A DNA stretch of 11,043 nt, from positions 1-11,043 of the forward strand of contig WQST01000065.1 of the NCBI GenBank assembly GCA_009787745.1, given 5' to 3'. The notes below the pieces were generated by a model. The model saw only the letters and a program-made list of their open reading frames with translations, did not search any database and had not been told where the DNA came from. The position numbers and the translations under genes are program-made. Source of the stretch: Lachnospiraceae bacterium. Lineage in GTDB: Bacteria; Bacillota; Clostridia; Lachnospirales; Lachnospiraceae. Positions within the stretch are counted from its first letter, which is position 1. Every line of letters starts with the position of its first letter. Below, piece after piece: positions 5,121-11,043 of the stretch.

Positions 5121-6611
5121 ATGAAATATTCGATCCGCAATCAATTTACATTAGTTTTCGGGATTTTAATGGCGGCAACGGTTTTACTATGCTGGTTTAT
5201 CAATAATACATTTCTCGAACATTATTATTTACAGGATAAAGAACGTCTGCTCCAAAGTGCTTATCGGAGTATTAATCAGGCATCACTTAATAATGAAGTT
5301 TTTACTTCTGAGTTTGGCAATGAATTGTGGAGGTTTTGCTCGGAAAATAATATTAATTTCATTGTTTTATCCTCTGAATCGAGAGTGATTATGACGATCC
5401 ATGACTCGGAAATAATGCGCAGGCAGTTAATCGACAATATTTTCGGGTTGCAAACAAGTGTCAGCCGAACTCTAAAGGAGACGCAAAACTATCAGATTTG
5501 GATAAAAGCCGACCAAGTCACGCAGATTGAGTTCGTCGAAATGTGGGGGATACTTGACAACGGGACTTATTTTTTACTTCGGATTGCCCTGGAAGGGATA
5601 AAGGGAAGCGTCGCTTTGGCGAACCGCTTTTTGGCTTATGTGGGGGTATTTGCGGTTTTTTTAAGCGGACTGATAACATATTTTGTGGCAAAGAAAACAA
5701 CCGACCCGCTAATGGAACTTGTTGAAATTTCCGAAAGGATGATTCATCTTGATTTCGACGCGAAGTATCAGGGGCACAGTAATAATGAAGTTGCTTTATT
5801 AGGCAATAATATTAATGAAATGTCATTAAGTTTGGAAAATACGATTTCCGAGCTTAAGAGTGCGAATAATGAACTGGAAAGAGACATCCGCAAAAAAGAA
5901 CAAATCGAGCAAATGCGGAGCGAATTTATATCTAATGTTTCGCATGAGTTAAAAACGCCGATCGCTTTAATTCAAGGTTATGCGGAAGGGCTTTTGGAAG
6001 GCGTCAGCGATGATCAGGAAAGCCGTGATTATTATTGCGAGGTGATTGTTGATGAAGCCGCGAAGATGAATGAAGTGGTCAAAAAATTGCTGACGCTTAA
6101 CGAACTGGAGTTCGGCAATACGCAGATACAGATGGAACGCTTTGATATTGTGCTGATGATAACTAATTTTTTGCAATCGGTCGAGATATTATTAAAGCAA
6201 AGCAATGTAAAAATTGAATTTGATGAAGCGGAGCCGATTTTTGTCTGGGCAGATGAATATAAGGTGATTGAAGTATTTAATAATTATTTTACGAATGCTC
6301 TTAACCATGTCGCCGTTAACGGCGTGGTTAGGATTACATTAACAAAACTTAACTGGACAGTGCGGGTTTGTGTATGGAATGAAGGGGATGGGATAGCGGA
6401 AGAAAGTATTCCGTACCTCTGGGACAAGTTTTATAAGGCCGATAAGGCAAGGACGCGCACATATGGCGGCAGCGGGATTGGTTTATCGATTGTAAAAGCG
6501 ATTATGGAAGCGCTGAACCGGCGGTATGGGGTAAGGAATACGGAGAATGGCGTGGAATTTTGGTTTGAGCTTGATTATATAAAAAATAATGGAGGTTTGT
6601 ATGGGAGTTGA
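5121..6611 (+). CDS. HAMP sensor histidine kinase
   Basis: This 496-residue membrane kinase is the partner of the regulator just upstream. Order of parts: membrane segment 1 (about 9-30), an extracytoplasmic sensor of about 130 residues (31-163), membrane segment 2 (about 168-191), a HAMP linker (about 192-245), a coiled segment, a HisKA domain with phospho-acceptor His275 in FISNVSHELKTPIALIQGY, and a HATPase domain. The latter has the N box around FNNYFTNALNHV (Asn392), the G1 box NEGDGI (420-425), the F box LWDKFYKAD and the G2 box GGSGIGLSIVK (449-459). All catalytic boxes are present, so it should be active. The sensor region has no recognised ligand-binding motif. GAGGT lies 4 bases before the ATG. 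The last 11 bases overlap the next gene, which ties the polytopic membrane protein to this operon. Confidence 0.95.
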   Translation: MKYSIRNQFTLVFGILMAATVLLCWFINNTFLEHYYLQDKERLLQSAYRSINQASLNNEVFTSEFGNELWRFCSENNINFIVLSSESRVIMTIHDSEIMRRQLIDNIFGLQTSVSRTLKETQNYQIWIKADQVTQIEFVEMWGILDNGTYFLLRIALEGIKGSVALANRFLAYVGVFAVFLSGLITYFVAKKTTDPLMELVEISERMIHLDFDAKYQGHSNNEVALLGNNINEMSLSLENTISELKSANNELERDIRKKEQIEQMRSEFISNVSHELKTPIALIQGYAEGLLEGVSDDQESRDYYCEVIVDEAAKMNEVVKKLLTLNELEFGNTQIQMERFDIVLMITNFLQSVEILLKQSNVKIEFDEAEPIFVWADEYKVIEVFNNYFTNALNHVAVNGVVRITLTKLNWTVRVCVWNEGDGIAEESIPYLWDKFYKADKARTRTYGGSGIGLSIVKAIMEALNRRYGVRNTENGVEFWFELDYIKNNGGLYGS

Positions 6612-8754
6612 ATTTATTAATTTCCGCGAGCGGATACTAAATCTTATTGCACAGTCGAATGACAATTATTACAATCAGTTTATGCGGCAGCTGCTGCGTG
6701 ATTTAGAAGATGATGTTATTACGGCAATGTATGCGGATAAAGAGATAGAGAGGACGTATAAGCTATATTTAGAAAGAAATAATTTACCTGACCCAAGAGA
6801 AGCGATACAACAGGAAAAAGCCGAGAAGGTTCATTCAAGTGAGCATAAGGGCGGGATGGAGTATACGGTTGGAGCGATAATTTTCAGCGTCGTCGGTGCA
6901 TTGTTTTTGCTGGTTTCTTTTATAACGTTCGGGATTAATTATCTGGAAGGAATATTTCAGGGAATCTTTCTATATATAATGTCGTTTGTTATTATCCTGA
7001 TTTCGGAATTATTGGTGAAGCGGAAACTAACGAAATTATCTCATGGCTTGACAGGTTTAGGGATTGCCGCGTTGTATGCATCAACGATAATTAATTACAT
7101 GTATATGAGCAATATCGGCAGTATCACCGCGATTGTGATAACGCTGGCAGTCGCGTTTTTTTCAGTATTACTGAGCCGCCGGAAAGATTCGGCGATGATC
7201 AGGATGCTTAGTTTCATCGGTTGTTATATTTGCTTTTTGTCCGTTGCTTCATTTAATAGTCAGATGGAGTTTTTAATCGCCGCGGGAACGCTTTTCTTAG
7301 TGAATATTATCAGCGTCTTTTTCCCTAACCAAAAACATAGTTCGGTAATCCATAATATTCATATGGGGATAAATGTATTGTTTGTTATCGCCTTTGTGAA
7401 TTTGGCGAGTATAAACAATATTATGGAAATGTATATCATTTTATTTTTGATTCTGAATATAGTTTTACTTAATATCGCCAATCTCCGAAAAGAAGAAAAT
7501 AGCTTATCAATGGTTTTTTACGGGATTGAAATCGGAATTGTCAGTATTTTACTGCAAATAATGTTAAATGAACTGGCACATCCTTATCTGCCGATGTCAC
7601 AGCGAATGTTTTATGCGGCGGTTGTTTTTAGTATGGTTCTGGTAATCAGTGTATTCTTTTACATTATGAACCGTGAGTGGGCAGGGAAGTCTTTTCAGTA
7701 CCATTACTTTATTATATTTACTTTGTTTATGCTGGCCGAACCAATCGGGCATGAAAATATTTGGGGGATGATAATTTTATTCGTGATTGCCAAAATTTTT
7801 GGCCTAATTATGGATTATGAGTGGGCGAATGCGTTTGTTACGTTGTTATTCTTGGGAGTCGGTATTTATTATTATGATATTTGGCAGGGATGGATATTTT
7901 TGGCTTTGGCAGTGTTAAGTATTCCGACGATTAAATGTTTCAGGTTATATTATCAAAGCGCCCTTGCGCTTTACTTTGTCTTGTTTGCGGCATATAAATT
8001 GGCTGACTTCGATCTGTTTTTACCGATTGCGGCGACGATTTTATTTGTGTTACTGCCGCTTTTCCGCTATATAGTCAGGCCGATGGAAGTTGATGATAGA
8101 CTCATATATTCCGTTATTTATAATGTGATAACGATAAGTGCGCTGGGGGTTATTAGTTTTTTGTGCATCCGCAGCAGTTTGCCGTGGGTGAGTGCCGTCG
8201 TGGCGTTGATCGGTTCTTTAGCGATTATTTTATATATTAATGAGTATTTTTATCTTAAGTTAAAGCGAAAGTATTTGATTTTGGCGGCTTATTTAATTTT
8301 TATGACGCTGATAATCAGGCTTCCGAATCCGATTTACACCAGCATTTTGATGATGGCAATCGCCGCTTTCTGTGTTTGGGCAGGTTTTAAGTTCCGTGAT
8401 AAACCACAGCGCATTTGCGGTCTCATCCTGGCAATATTCGTTTGCCTGAAAATCGGTATCTACGATTTTTCGGGACTTGAATCATTGCAAAAAACCATTG
8501 TTTTCATGATTGTTGGTACTTTCGCACTATTAATTTCAGTACTTTACTTCCGCTTGATTAAATCAAATAACGAAAAAATGGAAGAAGCTTCCGGTGTTAT
8601 TGAAACAGCGGAAAATAAGGACTTTTCAGAACCTGCGAATGAACCGCAGATGAGACGGGAAATTTCCGCTGAAACAAGTGTTGAAAATTTTGAAAAAGAG
8701 GGATATAATAATTTAGAAGTAGGAGATATCACTGAAAATAGGAGTGAAGAATAA
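6601..8754 (+). CDS. Large polytopic membrane protein, DUF2339-like
   Basis: The protein has 717 residues. The first 85 are soluble and charged (FRERILNLIAQSNDNYYNQF and on), suggesting helical hairpins. From about 88 to 650 there is a nearly unbroken series of hydrophobic helices, many more than ten. The final 65 residues are a polar acidic tail. The segment KLSHGLTGLGIAALYASTII (about 145-164) followed by regular helix pairs resembles DUF2339 proteins, a large uncharacterised membrane family; this is recognition by pattern and not a search result. No transport, glycosyltransferase or O-antigen ligase motif was seen. The ATG at 6601 has GGAGG 5 bases upstream; an in-frame ATG at 6589 would precede that site and was rejected. 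It overlaps the kinase gene by 11 bases and is followed 7 bases later by a lipoprotein gene, so it may be a sensor partner or an envelope component controlled by the pair. Confidence 0.88.
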   Translation: MGVEFINFRERILNLIAQSNDNYYNQFMRQLLRDLEDDVITAMYADKEIERTYKLYLERNNLPDPREAIQQEKAEKVHSSEHKGGMEYTVGAIIFSVVGALFLLVSFITFGINYLEGIFQGIFLYIMSFVIILISELLVKRKLTKLSHGLTGLGIAALYASTIINYMYMSNIGSITAIVITLAVAFFSVLLSRRKDSAMIRMLSFIGCYICFLSVASFNSQMEFLIAAGTLFLVNIISVFFPNQKHSSVIHNIHMGINVLFVIAFVNLASINNIMEMYIILFLILNIVLLNIANLRKEENSLSMVFYGIEIGIVSILLQIMLNELAHPYLPMSQRMFYAAVVFSMVLVISVFFYIMNREWAGKSFQYHYFIIFTLFMLAEPIGHENIWGMIILFVIAKIFGLIMDYEWANAFVTLLFLGVGIYYYDIWQGWIFLALAVLSIPTIKCFRLYYQSALALYFVLFAAYKLADFDLFLPIAATILFVLLPLFRYIVRPMEVDDRLIYSVIYNVITISALGVISFLCIRSSLPWVSAVVALIGSLAIILYINEYFYLKLKRKYLILAAYLIFMTLIIRLPNPIYTSILMMAIAAFCVWAGFKFRDKPQRICGLILAIFVCLKIGIYDFSGLESLQKTIVFMIVGTFALLISVLYFRLIKSNNEKMEEASGVIETAENKDFSEPANEPQMRREISAETSVENFEKEGYNNLEVGDITENRSEE

Positions 8755-8761
8755 TTCAAAG

Positions 8762-9469
8762 ATGAAAAAATACTTACTGATTTTTCTGGCGGCGTTGGTA
8801 TTGACAGGATGTAGTGATATTGACATCCCGTCCGAACAACATGCTCAGATAGTTGAATATTCTGCCGGGTTATTACTCAAGTATGATCGTTATTATGAGA
8901 ATAACCTGATTAATATCACCCTGCCTGAACCTGAACCGGAGGTCACAGCGGAAGCAGTTTCGGAAGAGGTTTTAGAAGATACGGAAAACGAAACGGAAGG
9001 CGGCGGTAATATACCCGAAATAATTGATAACAGTAGTAACCTGCCGCGTGATATGACGGAGATTGTTGATATTCCCGGACTTGAATTTCATTATCTCGGA
9101 ACGATAATAACGAATAGCTATCCCGATGAAGTGGTTCCGGGAGAGATTTATTTCGTTGTTGATGCTTCACCCGGTTTTAATCTCATGGTAGTCAGATTTA
9201 ATGTTGTTAATACGACCGCAGAAGATATATTTTTGGATATGAATGCGATGAATTTACGTATTGCGATTGGATATAACGGAGAAAGTTTATCCGGTGCGAT
9301 GTTTACGATGCTGTTAAATGATTTATCATTCTTCCAAGGGGATATTCCGGCGGGAGGGGTTGTAGAACTTTATTCGATGTGTGAAACGACGTTAAGCGAC
9401 GCCGCCGAAATCCGCAGTATTGAATATTTTGTCCGGACGGCAAACGGCGATGTTACAATAGTTTGGTAA
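8762..9469 (+). CDS. Lipoprotein with Glu/Pro linker and C-terminal beta domain
   Basis: From the ATG the protein has 235 residues. It opens with a lipoprotein signal, MKKYLLIFLAALVLTGC, whose lipobox LTGC puts the lipid-bearing cysteine at 17, so it is anchored on the outer face of the membrane. A short helical part, VEYSAGLLLKYDRYY (31-45), is followed by a linker rich in Glu, Pro and Val (about 54-100). The domain after it (about 104-235) is dominated by alternating hydrophobic residues, such as FNLMVVRFNVVNTTAEDIFL and PAGGVVELYSMCETTLS, typical of an immunoglobulin-like fold of the DUF4352 kind; that assignment is tentative. It begins 7 bases after the polytopic protein's stop. The start is uncertain: a GTG at 8744 is in frame and would overlap the upstream gene, and neither start has a well-spaced ribosome site, so coupled translation is likely. 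Confidence 0.87.
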   Translation: MKKYLLIFLAALVLTGCSDIDIPSEQHAQIVEYSAGLLLKYDRYYENNLINITLPEPEPEVTAEAVSEEVLEDTENETEGGGNIPEIIDNSSNLPRDMTEIVDIPGLEFHYLGTIITNSYPDEVVPGEIYFVVDASPGFNLMVVRFNVVNTTAEDIFLDMNAMNLRIAIGYNGESLSGAMFTMLLNDLSFFQGDIPAGGVVELYSMCETTLSDAAEIRSIEYFVRTANGDVTIVW

Positions 9470-9488
9470 TTTTTGTTATGATTAATAT

Positions 9489-9514
9489 ATTTTTGTGTAA
9501 AAACTCACAAAAAT
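9489..9514 (+). other. AT-rich stem-loop after the lipoprotein gene
   Basis: ATTTTTGTG (9489-9497) pairs with CACAAAAAT (9506-9514) around an 8-base loop. It sits 20 bases after the lipoprotein stop, where a terminator is expected, but the stem is mostly A-T and no T tract follows. It may protect the 3' end or stop transcription weakly. Confidence 0.3.
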
Positions 9515-9579
9515 CCGTTTCCGAGAAGCACTTTTAGATAGTAATTAATTTATCTTTTGAATATTATCAGATATTTTTG

Positions 9580-9608
9580 TTGTTATGAATAATAATGTAT
9601 GCTATAAT
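9580..9608 (+). promoter_or_regulatory. Extended -10 sigma-A promoter of cheV
   Basis: TTGTTA (9580-9585), a 17-base spacer and TATAAT (9603-9608) preceded by TG at 9600-9601 make an extended -10 promoter, starting near 9615. I saw no flagellar sigma-28 pattern (TAAA-N15-GCCGATAA) here, so cheV appears to be expressed by the housekeeping sigma factor. Confidence 0.68.
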
Positions 9609-9625
9609 CCCTGTATAGCGTGTTA

Positions 9626-9655
9626 CGTGTGAAGGAATTATTTGGGGTTCACACG
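9626..9655 (+). promoter_or_regulatory. Inverted repeat in the cheV leader
   Basis: CGTGTGAA (9626-9633) and TTCACACG (9648-9655) are perfect inverted repeats separated by 14 bases. They lie between the predicted transcription start and the ribosome site (9672-9677). They could form an 8-base RNA stem or be a DNA operator. No T tract follows, so this is not a normal terminator. Confidence 0.45.
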
Positions 9656-9682
9656 CAGAAATAATTGTGATGAGGTGAAAGT

Positions 9683-10582
9683 ATGGATACAAACATTTTA
9701 CTTGAAAGCGGGTCAAATGAATTAGAAGTTTTGGAATTTATGCTAGCCGGTAATTCGTATGGTATAAACGTTGCGAAGATCAAAGAGATAATCGCATGGC
9801 AGGAAGTTACGCCGGTTCCTAACTCACATCCCAGCGTTGAAGGAATTTTTATGCCGCGTGATAAGATGATCACCGCGATTGACCTTAGAAATTGCTTGCA
9901 GCGCGGGCTATCGGATAAGGATGGAAGGTTTATTATTACCAACTTTAATAAACTTGATATCGCCTTTCACGTCGAAGAAGTTGTTGGTATACATCGTGTA
10001 TCCTGGAGCGAGATTATTAAGCCTGATTCAACAATGTCTTCAACCGAAGCAGGTATTTCTACAGGTATTGTAAAAATTGAGAACAAACTGATTATTATCT
10101 TAGACTTTGAGAAGATTATCTCAGATATTAATCCGGAAGCAGGACTCAGAATATCAGAAATCGAAGATTTAGGTAAGCGTAACCGCAGTAATGTACCGCT
10201 TTTGATTTGTGAAGATTCACCCCTCCTTAATAAATTGATAGTGAACTGCTTGAAAGCGGCAGGATATCACAATCTTATCCATACCGAGAATGGTCAGGAA
10301 GCATATGATATCATTCAGGATTGCTTGATGAAAGATACGCTAAATGATTACGTAAAATGTATTATTACAGATATTGAAATGCCGATTATGGACGGCCACA
10401 GACTTACGAAGCTGGTGAAATCAGAACCCAAAACCAGAGATATTCCGGTTGTTATCTTCTCATCATTAATAAATGAAGAGATGCGCCGTAAAGGTGAAAG
10501 CTTAGGTGCCAATGCACAGTTGACTAAGCCCGAAATTGCCAATCTGGTAAGGACAGTGGATGAGTTGGTTATTGGTTTATAG
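9683..10582 (+). CDS. cheV: Chemotaxis protein CheV (CheW-receiver fusion)
   Basis: This 299-residue coupling protein links chemoreceptors to the CheA kinase and can itself be phosphorylated, which helps adaptation. The CheW-like domain covers about 12-150: LEFMLAGNSYGINVAKIKEI, VPNSHPSVEGIFMPRDKMIT with the conserved G-I-F-M-P-R-D element, and KLIIILDFEKI near its end. A receiver domain follows (about 171-299) with Glu177-Asp178, phospho-acceptor Asp230 in IITDIEMPIMDG, Ser260 in FSS and Lys282 in LTKPE. Length and order match B. subtilis CheV. GAGGTG lies 5 bases before the ATG. It is a single-gene unit with its own promoter and terminator, away from any visible che or fla operon. It is good evidence that the organism is, or recently was, chemotactic. 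Confidence 0.95.
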   Translation: MDTNILLESGSNELEVLEFMLAGNSYGINVAKIKEIIAWQEVTPVPNSHPSVEGIFMPRDKMITAIDLRNCLQRGLSDKDGRFIITNFNKLDIAFHVEEVVGIHRVSWSEIIKPDSTMSSTEAGISTGIVKIENKLIIILDFEKIISDINPEAGLRISEIEDLGKRNRSNVPLLICEDSPLLNKLIVNCLKAAGYHNLIHTENGQEAYDIIQDCLMKDTLNDYVKCIITDIEMPIMDGHRLTKLVKSEPKTRDIPVVIFSSLINEEMRRKGESLGANAQLTKPEIANLVRTVDELVIGL

Positions 10583-10598
10583 TTATTAGCATAAATTT

Positions 10599-10638
10599 TG
10601 CCACTGTTTTGCACTTATGGTGAAACAGTGGCATTTTT
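10599..10638 (+). terminator. Intrinsic terminator of cheV
   Basis: TGCCACTGTTT (10599-10609) and AAACAGTGGCA (10623-10633) form a perfect 11-base stem, followed directly by TTTTT (10634-10638). Inside the loop CAC/GTG can extend the pairing. It stands 17 bases after the cheV stop. Confidence 0.92.
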
Positions 10639-10695
10639 ACTGTATTGGAATTATGAGAGGGTTTGTTTAATTTTATTATTTGAAAGGCATTTAAG

Positions 10696-11043
10696 ATGAC
10701 CACGGATGAAGAATATCTTGATAATCTATTAAAAAATGTGTTAGACGACGAATCGGATAATGAGACAAAGGAGAATACGGAAGTTAAGGGGATGGCTGAT
10801 GAAGCTGATTTTTTGATGTCTGAAGATTCGTTGGCGGAGGAGTTGCCGGATTTATCCGATGCTGATGAGTTACCGATAGAGGATGTGCCTTTAGGGGATA
10901 TCGGACTAGAGTCGTTAGAGGATTTTGCGGAAGAGACAGCGGAGGTTAACGCTGATGAGTTCGTAGATGAGCCTGTGGAAGATTTGGCAGAAGATATACC
11001 GCCGGTTGAGGATGAAAATTCTTTTGATGAGGTATCGGAAGAG
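10696..11043 (+). CDS. Extremely acidic protein of unknown function (5' part only)
   Basis: An open frame from ATG 10696 runs 116 codons to the right edge without a stop, so only the N-terminal part is visible. It starts MTTDEEYLDNLLKNVLDDE. By my count 46 of 116 residues are Asp or Glu against three Lys and no Arg. Repeated short units such as LEDFAEE, VEDLAEDI and LPIEDVP suggest a disordered acidic spacer. The start has AAAGG (10683-10687) 8 bases upstream. It follows the cheV terminator by 57 bases, so it should have its own promoter; only poor candidates are visible (TTGGAA at 10645-10650, TATTAT at 10674-10679). The opening EEYLDNLL loosely recalls the short amphipathic N-terminal peptides of FliM/FliY-type switch proteins, but the resemblance is weak and the family is not recognised. 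Confidence 0.82.
   Translation, partial: MTTDEEYLDNLLKNVLDDESDNETKENTEVKGMADEADFLMSEDSLAEELPDLSDADELPIEDVPLGDIGLESLEDFAEETAEVNADEFVDEPVEDLAEDIPPVEDENSFDEVSEE

Noticed and set aside
6589..6600. ATG at 6589 as start of the polytopic membrane protein
   Set aside because: The GGAGG at 6591-6595 lies after it and is well spaced for ATG 6601.
9470..9682. A riboswitch in the long region before cheV
   Set aside because: The region holds one weak AT-rich stem, a promoter and one inverted repeat; none of the conserved cores I know (for example the cyclic-di-GMP GEMM core) is visible.

Overview
The window looks like chromosome of a spore-forming, chemotactic, low- to mid-GC Firmicute, most likely a clostridium of the Lachnospiraceae type. 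The grounds are a dipicolinate synthase pair (needed only for endospores), a CheW-receiver fusion (CheV), AGGAGG/GAGGTG ribosome sites, and good sigma-A-type promoters. The family assignment is inference: no rRNA gene or other taxonomic marker is present. I see no insertion sequence, tRNA, CRISPR array, prophage or obvious transfer signature.

Layout. (1) 1-1437, minus strand: a sporulation operon reading leftwards, dpaA-dpaB-unknown cistron. Each junction is a 4-base ATGA overlap, and a close match to a sigma-K promoter precedes dpaA. (2) 1621-1947, plus strand: a small XRE/Cro-like regulator, divergent from dpaA, with its own sigma-A promoter. (3) 1994-3499, minus strand: an intracellular GH13 alpha-amylase-family enzyme, convergent with the regulator; the two share a strong hairpin terminator. 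(4) 3668-9469, plus strand: a single-pass membrane protein of unknown function, then an OmpR-type response regulator, a HAMP sensor kinase, a large polytopic membrane protein resembling DUF2339, and a lipoprotein. The last four are abutting, overlapping or 7 bases apart and look like one operon. (5) 9683-10582: cheV, with its own promoter and a strong terminator. (6) 10696-11043: the start of an extremely acidic protein that runs off the right edge.

How the genes work together. DpaA and DpaB make dipicolinic acid in the mother cell during late sporulation; the third coupled cistron is not the aspartate-pathway gene found at that place in Bacillus subtilis. The amylase probably handles imported or stored alpha-glucan in the cytoplasm. 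The regulator/kinase pair with the polytopic protein and lipoprotein reads as an envelope-sensing module whose signal is unknown. CheV feeds phosphorylation-dependent control into chemotaxis.

I find no clearly new defence or mobile system. The best candidates for something undescribed are the two-component/DUF2339-like/lipoprotein cluster, the third cistron of the dpa operon with its shortened DpaA, and the acidic protein beside cheV.
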